In this document: piece by piece, positions 15,989-24,734 of the stretch | Position numbering within the stretch: the stretch's first letter is position 1 | How the letters are laid out: the number at the start of each line of letters is the position of its first letter | Origin: JAYFNU01 sp034933305 | Lineage (GTDB): Bacteria; Bacillota; Clostridia; Oscillospirales; Ruminococcaceae | Assembly (NCBI GenBank): GCA_034933305.1 | Contig: JAYFNU010000011.1 | Coordinates: 1-64,000, forward strand | Reading direction: 5' to 3' | Length of the DNA stretch: 64,000 nucleotides | Made by a program: the position numbers and the translations under genes | Notes under the pieces: model-generated | What the model was told of the DNA's origin: nothing | Databases searched by the model: none | Seen by the model: only the letters and a program-made list of their open reading frames with translations

Positions 15989-16699
15989 GTGGAGCAGCGA
16001 ACGCAGCGTCTGCCGGGCGGCACGCTCGTCTATACCGGCGCGGGCGTCGGCTTTTCGGCCGACGCGCTTTTTCTCGCGCACTTTTCCGCGCTCAAAAAGG
16101 GGCGCGCGCTCGATATCGGCACGGGCTGCGGCATCCTGCCGCTCGCGCTGTTCGACGCGGGCTTCGCGGGCAGCTTCACGGCGCTCGAGCTCGACGCCGG
16201 GGCGGCGGCGCTCGCGCGCCGGGCCGCCGAAGACAACCGGCTCGCCTGCGAGGTGCTGTGCTGCGACGCGCGCGGCTACCGCACGAGCGCGAAATTCGAC
16301 GCCGCCGTCTGCAACCCGCCCTATTTCGGCGCCGGGCGTCCGTCGCCCGACGGTTACCGAGCGGCGGCGCGCCACACGCTGTCGCTGACGGCGGCGGACG
16401 CGGCCGGCATCGCGCGCCGAAGTCTGCGGGAGGGCGGCCGGCTGTACATGTGCTATGCGCCCGCGCGGCTCGAGACGCTGCTCGCGGCGCTGCGGGAAAA
16501 CGAACTCTCCCTCAAGCGCCTGCGCTTCGTGCGCGAGCGGGCCGGCGGCCCCGCGTCGCTCGCGCTCGCCGACGCCGTTTACCGCGGCGGCGAGGGAGCC
16601 GACATATTGCCCGATCTCGTCGTGCGTCTCGCCGACGGGAGCTATTCGCCGGAAGCGGCGCGCGCGCTGGGCGCGGCCGCACGGGAGGATAAACAGTGA
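15989..16699 (+). CDS. Class I SAM-dependent methyltransferase, TrmN6/YabB-like
   Basis: A 236-residue methyltransferase. Motif I is DIGTGCGILPL (about residues 51-61) and the catalytic CNPPYFG (about 120-126) is the (N/D)PPY signature of N6-adenine or N5-glutamine methylation. Sequence and position before rsmI match YabB/TrmN6, which modifies A37 of tRNA-Val in E. coli. GTG at 15989 follows GGAGG by five bases; longer in-frame extensions run back into the ferredoxin gene and are rejected. Its stop overlaps the rsmI start. Confidence 0.85.
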   Translation: MEQRTQRLPGGTLVYTGAGVGFSADALFLAHFSALKKGRALDIGTGCGILPLALFDAGFAGSFTALELDAGAAALARRAAEDNRLACEVLCCDARGYRTSAKFDAAVCNPPYFGAGRPSPDGYRAAARHTLSLTAADAAGIARRSLREGGRLYMCYAPARLETLLAALRENELSLKRLRFVRERAGGPASLALADAVYRGGEGADILPDLVVRLADGSYSPEAARALGAAAREDKQ

Positions 16700-17544
16700 G
16701 CGAACAGGGAAAACTCTATATCGTGGCGACGCCCATCGGCAATCTCGGCGACATCACGCCGCGCATGGAAAGCGCGCTGCGCGAGGCCGATTTCGTCGCG
16801 GCCGAGGACACGCGCGTCACCGTGAAGATCCTCAACCATCTCGGCCTCAAAAAGCCGCTGGTGAGTTATTATCAGCACAATATGAACGAGCGCGGCGGCG
16901 GCATCATCGCGCGCATCCTCGCGGGCGAGGTCTGCGCGCTGTGCTGCGACGCCGGCACGCCCGGCATCAGCGATCCCGGCGAGGTGCTCGTGCGGCAGGC
17001 GCACGACGCCGGCATCATCCCCGAACCGATCCCCGGCCCCTGCGCCGCGATCACGGCGCTTTGCGCGTCGGGCATCGCGACGGGCCGTTTCGTCTTTGAG
17101 GGGTTCATCCCCGTGCCGCGCAACAGCCGCCGCGAGCGGCTCGCCGAGGTGCGGGACGAGACGCGCACGCTGGTCTTCTACGAAGCGCCGCACAAGCTGC
17201 GCCGCACGCTCGGCGACCTGTACGCGACGCTCGGCGAGCGGGAGATGACCATCGCGCGGGAGCTGACGAAGGTGCACGAGGAGATCACGCGCACGACGCT
17301 CTCGCAGGCCGCGGCGCTGTACGCCGAGCGCGAGCCGAAGGGCGAATACGTGCTCGTCGTGGCGGGAAAGCCCCCGCAGGCGCCGCCGCAGGATCCCGAG
17401 CAGGACGCCCTTGCGGCGGTCGAGCGCGGCCTCGCGGCGGGCCTGTCGCTGACGCAGGCCTGTAAAAATGCGGCGGCGCAGACGGGCCGCCGGAAAAGCG
17501 AGCTGTATAAGCTCGCGCTGGAAAAGAGGAGCAGCGCTACATGA
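16696..17544 (+). CDS. rsmI: 16S rRNA (cytidine-1402 2'-O)-methyltransferase
   Basis: A 282-residue tetrapyrrole-methylase-fold enzyme that 2'-O-methylates C1402 in the ribosomal P site. Clear family blocks: LYIVATPIGNLGDIT (about residues 7-21), AEDTR, DAGTPGISDPG (about 90-100) and PIPGPCA. GTG start 16696 overlaps the preceding stop by four bases, and its own stop overlaps the next start (ATGA). The GIY-YIG gene that separates the two methyltransferase genes in Bacillus is absent. Confidence 0.96.
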   Translation: MSEQGKLYIVATPIGNLGDITPRMESALREADFVAAEDTRVTVKILNHLGLKKPLVSYYQHNMNERGGGIIARILAGEVCALCCDAGTPGISDPGEVLVRQAHDAGIIPEPIPGPCAAITALCASGIATGRFVFEGFIPVPRNSRRERLAEVRDETRTLVFYEAPHKLRRTLGDLYATLGEREMTIARELTKVHEEITRTTLSQAAALYAEREPKGEYVLVVAGKPPQAPPQDPEQDALAAVERGLAAGLSLTQACKNAAAQTGRRKSELYKLALEKRSSAT

Positions 17545-18017
17545 GAATCGTGGTGTTCTCGGATTCCCACACGCGGGAGGACCGCCTCGAGAAGATCGTC
17601 GCAGCGCAGCCGGGGGCCGATTATTACATCCATCTCGGCGACGGCTGGACCGACGCGCAGCGTCTGCGCGCCGCGCATCCCGGCCTGCCGCTGCTGACGG
17701 TGCGCGGCAACTGCGATTACGGCTGCGCCGACGCCGACACGAAGTTCCTCACGGCCGGCGGAAAAAAGATCCTTTACACGCACGGCCACCGCTACAACGT
17801 CAAGTATACGCCGGATCTGCTGCGGGACGAGGCGAAGGCGCGCGGGGCCGACATCGTGCTCTACGGCCATACCCACGTTCAGGACTGCTCGACGTTCGAC
17901 GGCATCTATTTCGTCAATCCCGGCGCGGCGGCGCAGTATGACGGCGCGCGCTTCGCGATCGTCGATATCACCGGCCGCGGCGAGGTGCTGTGCATCCCCG
18001 CATCGCTCGCGCCGTAG
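17541..18017 (+). CDS. YfcE/MJ0936-type metallophosphoesterase
   Basis: A 158-residue calcineurin-like phosphoesterase. All metal-site blocks are visible: SDSHTRED (N-terminus), HLGDGW (about residue 33), VRGNCD (about 53-58), THGH (about 75-78) and YGHTH (about 109-113). Such proteins hydrolyse phosphodiesters; cellular substrate uncertain. Coupled to rsmI by ATGA. The operon ends at the strong terminator immediately after. Confidence 0.9.
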   Translation: MRIVVFSDSHTREDRLEKIVAAQPGADYYIHLGDGWTDAQRLRAAHPGLPLLTVRGNCDYGCADADTKFLTAGGKKILYTHGHRYNVKYTPDLLRDEAKARGADIVLYGHTHVQDCSTFDGIYFVNPGAAAQYDGARFAIVDITGRGEVLCIPASLAP

Positions 18018-18030
18018 ACCCGCATCATGA

Positions 18031-18080
18031 AAACGGAAGAGCTGCTCCGCCGCAGGGCGGAACAGCTCTTCCGTTTTTTT
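18031..18080 (+). terminator. Operon terminator after the phosphoesterase gene
   Basis: A 14-bp stem (18031-18044 with 18063-18076) capped by an inner GC stem, followed by a T-tract. Confidence 0.92.
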
Positions 18081-18100
18081 ATTTTGCGGCCGCCGCGCGG

Positions 18101-19264
18101 TCATTTTTTATCGGAATGGAAAACGACCTTGCCGGGATCCCCGCCGGCCGTTTTTTTGCGCTTGTCCTGGCGCTTCCTTGCGGCCTCGATGAGCCTGAGA
18201 GCCTGCGCGGCCCGGCTGCCCGGATCGGCTGCGGAAGCCGCCGGCTCGGCGTCGCCGCCTTCGCCGCCGTCCGCCGCGTCTGCGCCGGGCGCGGGCGCCG
18301 TTTCGGCGGCGTGCGCTTCGGGCGCGGCGGCGGTCCCGTCCGCCGACGGCGCGCTTTCCGCCGGGGCGGCCGGCAGCGCCGCGGCATCCGCCTGCGCGTC
18401 GGGCGCAGGGGCCTCGTGCGCGGCGATCTTGTTTTTCAGATCGCCGAACAGCCGCTGCGCGCCGGAGTAAGCGGATTTCGACAGCTCGACGGCCTCTTTT
18501 TCGACCTCAGCCGCCTTCTCGCCGAGATCGGCCGGCAGGTGCGGCAGGTGCAGACCGTCCGTCTGCGCCCCGGCGCCGGAGAACAGCGAATAGCGGTAGA
18601 GCGCGGCCTTCACGGCATAGCGCGCCGCAAAACCGGCGAGAACGGCGAGACACAGCGGCGTCAGGGCCTTTGCGATCGCCAGCTGCGAGGAGACCTGCTT
18701 TGCCGCCGATACGAGCAGGATGACGATCTCGGGCAGCAGCGGCAGGAACAGGCCCGGCCAGTAGTAATTGCCGAAGATCAGCCGGTCGCTCGCCGGCTCG
18801 AACGCCAGCGCGGCCGCGTAGCCCGCGAGCACCAGCAGCGCGGCGGCGGCCGCCCACAGTTCGGCGGGCCGCAGCAGCGTGCGCTGGATATAGGGGACGG
18901 TGTCGGCGAAGTGCCAGCGCCAGGCGGCGCTGAAGAGCAGGTATGCGGAAAAAGCGCTCACCAGGTAGGAGATCGACGCGAAGATCATGTCGGTCACGTA
19001 CAGCGCGCCGCTGCGCCGCCGCAGCTCGCGCAGCAGGATCGTCGCCGCGAGGTAGAGGACGAACAGCGCCGCGAGGAACAGCAGGTAGAGCAGATTGACG
19101 CGGTCCATCGAGCGGCTGACGAAGAAAAAGTAGACGAACAGCGATTCCAGCCAGATCGTCATATAGACGCACCAGCTGAGCGTTTTGATCCCCGCGCGGC
19201 TGTGGAAGAGCTTCATCTCCTCCCCCACGAGCGTGCTGGCCATAAGCTGATTCGGATATTTCAT
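18101..19264 (-). CDS. Polytopic membrane protein with low-complexity cytoplasmic tail, unknown
   Basis: A 387-residue protein: about seven hydrophobic helices in the first ~240 residues, a Lys/Glu-rich amphipathic segment around residues 250-285, then a long Ala/Pro/Glu/Asp-rich disordered tail ending in a basic stretch rich in Arg and Lys. I do not recognise the family. ATG 19264 overlaps the stop of the upstream gene (ATGA), so it is translationally coupled as the third gene of an operon with two SRPBCC-TM-repeat proteins. It may be the membrane partner of those proteins (inference). Confidence 0.72.
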   Translation of the reverse strand: MKYPNQLMASTLVGEEMKLFHSRAGIKTLSWCVYMTIWLESLFVYFFFVSRSMDRVNLLYLLFLAALFVLYLAATILLRELRRRSGALYVTDMIFASISYLVSAFSAYLLFSAAWRWHFADTVPYIQRTLLRPAELWAAAAALLVLAGYAAALAFEPASDRLIFGNYYWPGLFLPLLPEIVILLVSAAKQVSSQLAIAKALTPLCLAVLAGFAARYAVKAALYRYSLFSGAGAQTDGLHLPHLPADLGEKAAEVEKEAVELSKSAYSGAQRLFGDLKNKIAAHEAPAPDAQADAAALPAAPAESAPSADGTAAAPEAHAAETAPAPGADAADGGEGGDAEPAASAADPGSRAAQALRLIEAARKRQDKRKKTAGGDPGKVVFHSDKK

Positions 19265-21021
19265 TCTCCCGCCCCTTGTGTCTGTGTATTGTCGGTTCCC
19301 GCGTCGGGCGTTCCGGCCGGCGTATCGGCGCCGGCCGTGTCGCCGGCATCGGCGCCGCCCTGCGCCGCGGCGTCCGCGGCGGCGGCCTTTGCGATGTTGT
19401 TGTAGATAGTCTGCGCATAATTGCTGGCGATATCGAAGCGCACCATGAATTCGAACTGACCTTCTATGTCGTCCGCTTCGACATAATGCCCGTAGCACAC
19501 CGTGAAGGTGGTGTCGTCGACGATGAGCGCGGTCGGCACGAGCTGCACGAGATTGCGCACCTCGTTGTAGGACATGCCCTTGACGACGGCGTCGCACTGC
19601 GTGCCGGCGAGCGTGCCGCGCTTTCCGTACAGGCGCATGTTCGCGAACGAAAAGGTGCGGAAGCGCCCCGCGGAATCGAATCCGAACGTGTATTCGTACA
19701 GCGGCGACTGCTCGTCGCCGAAAACGCCGTCGCTGTGGCTGTAAAGGGAGGTGCCGCCGAGCAGCGTGTCGTCGTACAGCTGCATGTCCTGCGCCGCGAA
19801 GATGCGCTTGGCGTCGCCGCGGCTGTAATGATTGAGCGACAGCAGCGCCTCGTCGAAGACGAATTTGTCGCCGAGAAAATCGGTGTAGCTGTCGTACTGC
19901 GCGGCGGCCGGAGTCCCGCGCAGCGATTCGAGCAGCAGCGGATCGCTGCCGTCATAGCCGACCCAGTTGCGCTCGGCGGCTGTCTTCTGGGTGAGATCGG
20001 CGGTCACGACGTACTCGCCGCGCCACGCCGGGTCGAAATTCGCGAAGCAGTCGGCGCGCCCGAAGTGGACCTCGAGCATGTCGTCGCCCCCGGCGCCGCG
20101 GTAGCGGCGCAGCATGGAGACGGGCTTCCCGACGGCCGCCGCGATGGCGTCGACGGTCAGGTTGTCGGCGGCATAGGAGGCGCTGAATACGCCGATGGTG
20201 CCGACGGCGCGCGCGGCGGTCACGTTGAGATAGGTCACCGACGACACGATGTATTTGTCGTACCGCACGAGCACCTGCTCCTGCGCGAGGGAGTCGCCCG
20301 TCTTTGCGGCGCTCTCGTACAGCGTTCCGTCCTCATAGCGCCGCCCCGTGCTGCCGAGCAGACGCTCGACCTCGCTGCGGCTCATGCCGGGCAGGATCTG
20401 CTGCGCCGACGCGAGATTGACGGCCGCATCGGCGGCCGCGGACGTCCCGGACAGCCAGCGGTAGGCGATGGGATAGAAGACAAGATAGGCGCCGCACAGC
20501 AGCGCGAGCGCGGCGAGGACCCCCGCCGCGGTGCGCAGCGCGCGGCCGTGCTGCTTTTTCGCCGCGCGGCGGGACGCGCCGTCCCCGGGATTCTCCGCGT
20601 CTGCGGGCGCCGCGTCCGGCGCGGCCTGCGCCGTTCCGGCGGCGGCGACGCCCTCGAATGCGGCGCGCAGCCGCGCGAGGAAGCGGTCCGCCGTCTCCTG
20701 CGTGAACAGGTCGGACGCCTCGTCGCTCAGGGCCGTAAAGGTGAGCGCCGCGCAGCAGCCGCCCCGGTCGGACGGGGAAAAATCGAGCGCGATATAGCGG
20801 TCGGCGCACGTGAGGCGCACGACGTGCGGGATGAGGCGCGCTTCATACTGGACGCCGTCGAGCATGACGCGGCCCGCGGCGCTGCGGCCGGCGCGGACCA
20901 GCTTCGACGCGAAGGGCACGGTAAAGAGCCCGCGGACGAAATCCGCGTTCCCCAGCGCGTCCCAGGCCGTCTGCACGTCGGCCGGAAGATCAGTTTCGGA
21001 ACGGATGAAAAGGTCTGGCAT
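19261..21021 (-). CDS. SRPBCC-like/TM/BamE-like repeat protein B, unknown function
   Basis: A 586-residue protein. Residues 1-125 resemble an SRPBCC/START-like domain (AWDALGNADFVRGLF, then strands). An Ala/Asp/Arg-rich linker follows, then one membrane helix at about 165-187. The C-terminal ~350 residues contain repeats opening with a G-M-S-x-x-E-V motif (LPGMSRSEVERLLG at about 212; VKGMSYNEVRNLV at about 490), similar in style to SmpA/BamE-type small domains. The tail is Thr/Gly/Asp-rich. The architecture parallels the upstream gene, suggesting duplication. The start lacks a well-spaced ribosome site, so it may depend on coupling. Confidence 0.7.
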   Translation of the reverse strand: MPDLFIRSETDLPADVQTAWDALGNADFVRGLFTVPFASKLVRAGRSAAGRVMLDGVQYEARLIPHVVRLTCADRYIALDFSPSDRGGCCAALTFTALSDEASDLFTQETADRFLARLRAAFEGVAAAGTAQAAPDAAPADAENPGDGASRRAAKKQHGRALRTAAGVLAALALLCGAYLVFYPIAYRWLSGTSAAADAAVNLASAQQILPGMSRSEVERLLGSTGRRYEDGTLYESAAKTGDSLAQEQVLVRYDKYIVSSVTYLNVTAARAVGTIGVFSASYAADNLTVDAIAAAVGKPVSMLRRYRGAGGDDMLEVHFGRADCFANFDPAWRGEYVVTADLTQKTAAERNWVGYDGSDPLLLESLRGTPAAAQYDSYTDFLGDKFVFDEALLSLNHYSRGDAKRIFAAQDMQLYDDTLLGGTSLYSHSDGVFGDEQSPLYEYTFGFDSAGRFRTFSFANMRLYGKRGTLAGTQCDAVVKGMSYNEVRNLVQLVPTALIVDDTTFTVCYGHYVEADDIEGQFEFMVRFDIASNYAQTIYNNIAKAAAADAAAQGGADAGDTAGADTPAGTPDAGTDNTQTQGAGE

Positions 21022-21039
21022 AAATGCTTTTGGTTACCT

Positions 21040-22770
21040 CTAATAATTGACGTATATATACAGCGCCTGCCGTGTTTCCGGGTCGAACGTGACGACGAGC
21101 TCGAAGCTGCGCCGGATGTTGCCGTGCTCGGACAGCCGCCGCCCGAAGCAGAGCGTCAGGCCGTCGCCGGTCAGCTCCGCGGCGCTGGGCATCACGCCGA
21201 GCGCGCGGCAGACCTCTTCGACCGACATGCCCTCCTGCAGCCCGTAATCGGCCGCGCCGGTCAGCATGCCCGCTTTCTGCTCAAGGAAGAGATTCGTGAA
21301 GGAGGCCTCGGCGCACACGCCGCCGCGGTAGACCGCCGTGTAGCGGTAGCGCGCGGACGCGTTGTCGTTGATGATGACGCTTTTTTCGTAGGTCTCGATG
21401 ATGCCCGACAGCAGCTGGTCGGTGCTCACGGGCTGCGTCGCGAGCAGGACGTCCGCCTGCTCCTGCGTGAGCCCCGGCAGCAGATACAGCCGCTCGTAGG
21501 AGACCTTGTCGGCGAGGTACAGCGAATAGCTGCTGTACTGCCGCTTGAGCGCGCGGGTCAGCTCCTCGACCTCGTAGGGATCGTCCGCCCGGTAGGGCGC
21601 GTAATACATCGCGTCCGTCTTCATGGTGGACGTGTTGAGCCGCACGATGAGCGCGCTCTTCTGTTCGCCCGAAAAAACGCTCTTGTAGGCGTTGAATTCG
21701 CCGTAATAAAAGACGCACAGGCCGCTCTTGTCGATGCTGAACGCGGAGCACGGCGCACCGACCGCCTCGTCGACCTCCGGCGCGCTCATGCCCGGCGACA
21801 GGTACGCCTCCAGCGCCCGGATCTCCCCTTCATAGGGAAGTATGCTCTGGGCGCGGTCGATATAACCGAACCGGCGCACCTTCGCGTAGGCGTCGTAGAC
21901 GACGAAGATCTGCCGCAGCGATACGCCGCTTTCGTCGCGCTCGAGGGAGTCGTAGCGGTACTCGTCGGGCGAGATGCGGTGGCCTAGACAGCTGAGCATC
22001 AGCTCGAGCGAGGTCTTGCTCTGGCCGAGGCGGATGGCGGCGGCGTGCGTCTCGTCGATATTTTCGCTCTCGAGAACCGAAAGGCCCGAGGACGGCACGA
22101 CGTCGCTGCGCTCGAAGCGCAGCGCCACCGACCGCGTGACGAACAGCAGCGCCGCGAGCGCGACGGCGACGAGGCACGCGCGCGGGGAAAAGCGGACGTC
22201 GGCCTCGGTGTTGTCCGGCGGGGACGCGTCGGCCGCCTGCGGGCGAAGCGAAAGATTTTTCAGGGGGGATTTGTAGCCCTGGAAGAACGTCGACAGCGCG
22301 GCCGCCGCGCGCCGGCTGCGGGACGGGGCGTCCGGCAGCATCTTCGGGGCGTAATCGGTGACCTCGTCGTCGCGGGCGTAGGCGGCCGATTTGAGCCGGG
22401 AAAGGATCTCCTCGTTCATGCGCGCGCGGGCGTCTCCCGCGCCCTGCCACCCCGACGCGCCGACGAGCAGCGTCACGAGCGTCACCCGGCAGCCGGTGTC
22501 GGTCGGCCGGATGGAGAATTCGTCGCACTCGTCGGCCGAGCTGATGGCGAGCTTCCGCAGCGGCTCGAAAGCGGTCACGACCCGCGTGCGCGGATCGTCG
22601 CGGAACGTGAGCTTCGCGCCCAGCGAAATGCCCGGCTCCGCTTCGATGAGCTCGCGCGGCAGCGGAAAGCCGTACCATTCCCGATAGCTTTTCGGATTCG
22701 TCAGCAGATCGAAGACGACGGTATCGGCGCAGTGAAAATCCATGGAAACGGGCGTGCAGCCGACGGACAC
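21040..22770 (-). CDS. SRPBCC-like/TM/BamE-like repeat protein A, unknown function
   Basis: A 576-residue protein starting at GTG 22770, seven bases after AAAGGAGG. The N-terminal ~140 residues look like an SRPBCC (AHSA1/polyketide-cyclase-like) domain: DFHCADTVVFDLLTNP, then EWYGFPL and EPGISLGAKLTF. A linker and one membrane helix (about 195-215) follow. The remaining ~360 residues hold repeat-like units with SPGMSAPEVDEAVG and QEGMSVEEVCRALG. This same order is found in the next gene, giving two paralogous single-pass proteins, N-terminus probably cytoplasmic. No catalytic residues recognised. Confidence 0.7.
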   Translation of the reverse strand: MSVGCTPVSMDFHCADTVVFDLLTNPKSYREWYGFPLPRELIEAEPGISLGAKLTFRDDPRTRVVTAFEPLRKLAISSADECDEFSIRPTDTGCRVTLVTLLVGASGWQGAGDARARMNEEILSRLKSAAYARDDEVTDYAPKMLPDAPSRSRRAAAALSTFFQGYKSPLKNLSLRPQAADASPPDNTEADVRFSPRACLVAVALAALLFVTRSVALRFERSDVVPSSGLSVLESENIDETHAAAIRLGQSKTSLELMLSCLGHRISPDEYRYDSLERDESGVSLRQIFVVYDAYAKVRRFGYIDRAQSILPYEGEIRALEAYLSPGMSAPEVDEAVGAPCSAFSIDKSGLCVFYYGEFNAYKSVFSGEQKSALIVRLNTSTMKTDAMYYAPYRADDPYEVEELTRALKRQYSSYSLYLADKVSYERLYLLPGLTQEQADVLLATQPVSTDQLLSGIIETYEKSVIINDNASARYRYTAVYRGGVCAEASFTNLFLEQKAGMLTGAADYGLQEGMSVEEVCRALGVMPSAAELTGDGLTLCFGRRLSEHGNIRRSFELVVTFDPETRQALYIYVNY

Positions 22771-22804
22771 GGGACGGCCTCCTTTCAGGGCATTCGTAAT
22801 AGTA

Positions 22805-22833
22805 ATGATAGCACGGTGCGCGGCGCTTGTAAA
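22805..22833 (-). promoter_or_regulatory. Promoter of the three-gene SRPBCC operon
   Basis: Minus-strand TTTACA (22828-22833), 17-bp spacer, TATCAT (22805-22810), with extended -10 TGC, 35 bp before the GTG start. Confidence 0.7.
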
Positions 22834-22912
22834 CAAAGAAAGCGCGCCGGACGGCCCCCGGGCGCCGCATAAAGTCCGCGGCGGCGGCAAAACTATTTTT
22901 CGTGAAGGGGGA

Positions 22913-23629
22913 ATGATTTTGCTGCAGGAATGCGGAAGGACGGCGCTGACGGCGCTCGCCTCGCTCGCCGCGCTGTTTCTGCTCACGAAGCTCATGGGCG
23001 CGCGGCAGGTGTCGCAGCTGAGCATGTTCGACTATATCAACGGCATCACCATCGGCTCCGTCACGGCGGAGCTCGCGCTGGGCGGCTGGGACGGATTCCC
23101 CGCCGCGCTGACGGCGATGATCGTCTATGCGGGGGCGTCGGTGCTCATCGCGTTCGCGACGAACAAATCGGTCCGGCTGCGCGGATTTTTCGTCGGCCGC
23201 CCGATGATCCTCTACGAGAACGGCACGCTGTACGAGAAGAATCTTGCGCGCGCGAAGCTCGACGTCAACGAGTTTCTGACCCACTGCCGCTGCGAGGGAT
23301 ACTTCAGCCTCGGCGACATCGAGACCGCCGTCCTCGAGACCAACGGAAAGATCAGCTTTCTGCCGAAGAGCGCCGCGCGCCCCGTGACGCCGGAGGATCT
23401 CGGGCTCGAGCCCGAACGGGCGTCGCTCAGCGCGAACGTCGCGCTCGACGGCGAGGCGATGGAAAAAGTCCTGCGGCAGACGGGGAAGGACGGCGCCTGG
23501 CTCAGAAAGCAGCTCGACGCGCAGGGTGTGAAGCTCGCCGACGTGCTGCTCGCGTGCTGCGACGGCGCGGGCAGCTTCAGCGTCTACGAAAAGACGGGCG
23601 AGCCCGTCGACCGGGATCTGTTTTTGTGA
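22913..23629 (+). CDS. YetF/DUF421 family membrane protein
   Basis: A 238-residue protein with three N-terminal membrane helices (about residues 5-85) and a soluble C-terminal domain. LTKLMGARQVSQLSMFDYINGITIGS (here cited in parts: TKLMGARQ, then FDYINGITIGS) is the family's N-terminal block, and GRPMILYENG plus a GYFSLGDIETAVLE stretch mark the cytoplasmic domain. In Bacillus the YetF/YdfS/YrbG family is linked to spore germination and envelope functions but is poorly defined. ATG at 22913 lies very near an AGGGGG site; TTG at 22919 is better spaced and possible. It is divergent from the SRPBCC operon. Confidence 0.85.
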   Translation: MILLQECGRTALTALASLAALFLLTKLMGARQVSQLSMFDYINGITIGSVTAELALGGWDGFPAALTAMIVYAGASVLIAFATNKSVRLRGFFVGRPMILYENGTLYEKNLARAKLDVNEFLTHCRCEGYFSLGDIETAVLETNGKISFLPKSAARPVTPEDLGLEPERASLSANVALDGEAMEKVLRQTGKDGAWLRKQLDAQGVKLADVLLACCDGAGSFSVYEKTGEPVDRDLFL

Positions 23630-23653
23630 ACCGCGTCCGCCGCAGGCGCGCGG

Positions 23654-23687
23654 AAAGGGCGGACCGCTCTGCGGTCCGCCCTTTTTT
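23654..23687 (+). terminator. Bidirectional terminator between YetF-like gene and asnA
   Basis: A 13-bp stem (23654-23666 with 23672-23684), with T6 on the plus strand and an A/T-run for minus-strand transcripts. Confidence 0.85.
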
Positions 23688-23694
23688 CACCGAT

Positions 23695-24705
23695 TCAGAG
23701 AAGAGGGATGCCGTGCTCCGCGCAGCTCTTGCGCATGTGGGCCGGCCAGACGGAGGCCTGCACCTCGCCGATGTGCGCCTTGCGCAGCATGAGCATGCAC
23801 AGGCGCGACTGGCCGATGCCGCCGCCGACGGTGTACGGCAACTCGCCGCGCAGCAGCGCGCGGTGGAAGGGGAGCTTCGCGCGCTCGGGGCAGCCCGCCT
23901 TTTCGAGCTGCGCGCGCAGCGATTCCTCGCTCACGCGGATGCCCATGCTCGACAGCTCGAAGCCGATGCCGAGCAGCTTGTTCCACACGAGGATGTCCCC
24001 GTTGAGCGCCCAGTCGTCGTAGTCGGGCGCGCGGCCGTCGTGCGGCGCGCCGCCGGCGAGCCTGTCGCCGATGCCGATGATGAAAACGCTCTTCTTGTCA
24101 TGGCAGATGGCGTTCTCGCGCTCCTTGGGCGTCTTGCGGGGATAGGCGTCCTCGAGCTCCTGCGCGGTGACGAAAAAGATCTCGTCGGCGAGCGGAAAAT
24201 CGATCGCGGGGAACTCGTAGCAGGCCGTGGCCGCCGTCTGCTTCATCGCGCCGTAGATCGAGCGCACCGTCGCCATCAGGTACGCCGTGGTCCGCTGGTC
24301 CTTCGTGATGACCTTCTCCCAGTCCCACTGGTCGACATAGACGGAGTGCAGATTGTCGAGCTCCTCGTCGCGCCGGATGGCGTTCATGTCGGTGTAGAGC
24401 CCCTCGCCGGGGCCGAAGCCGTACTGCGCGAGGGCGTAGCGCTTCCATTTCGCGAGCGAATGGACAACCTCCACCTCGCCGCCGAGCTCGGGGATATCGA
24501 ACGACACCGGGCGTTCGACGCCGTTGAGGTTGTCGTTGAGGCCGCTGTCGGCGGTGACGAACATCGGCGCCGAGACGCGGTGGAGATTGAGCGCGACGGC
24601 GAGATATTTTTCAAAATTGTCCTTGATGATCTTGATGCCGCGCTGGGTGTCGCGCCCGTCGAGGCGCGGGGCGTAGCCCTCGGGGAAGATGGTTCTCTTG
24701 CTCAT
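23695..24705 (-). CDS. asnA: Aspartate--ammonia ligase
   Basis: A 336-residue class II-synthetase-fold enzyme making asparagine from aspartate, ammonia and ATP. Family blocks: VSAPMFVTADSGLND (about residues 44-58), HSLAKWKRYAL (about 82-92), GLYTDMNAIRRDE (about 102-114) and the C-terminal GGGIGQSRLCM (about 295-305). Length matches AsnA. It is the third gene of a minus-strand run queH-TIGR01906-asnA. No T-box is visible in the 29-bp gap before it. Confidence 0.97.
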   Translation of the reverse strand: MSKRTIFPEGYAPRLDGRDTQRGIKIIKDNFEKYLAVALNLHRVSAPMFVTADSGLNDNLNGVERPVSFDIPELGGEVEVVHSLAKWKRYALAQYGFGPGEGLYTDMNAIRRDEELDNLHSVYVDQWDWEKVITKDQRTTAYLMATVRSIYGAMKQTAATACYEFPAIDFPLADEIFFVTAQELEDAYPRKTPKERENAICHDKKSVFIIGIGDRLAGGAPHDGRAPDYDDWALNGDILVWNKLLGIGFELSSMGIRVSEESLRAQLEKAGCPERAKLPFHRALLRGELPYTVGGGIGQSRLCMLMLRKAHIGEVQASVWPAHMRKSCAEHGIPLL

Positions 24706-24734
24706 GCCGGCCGTCCTTCTTTATATCTGAAAAT

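Noticed and set aside
24706..24734. T-box or other leader before asnA
   Set aside because: Only 29 bp separate it from the upstream gene; no room for a T-box.
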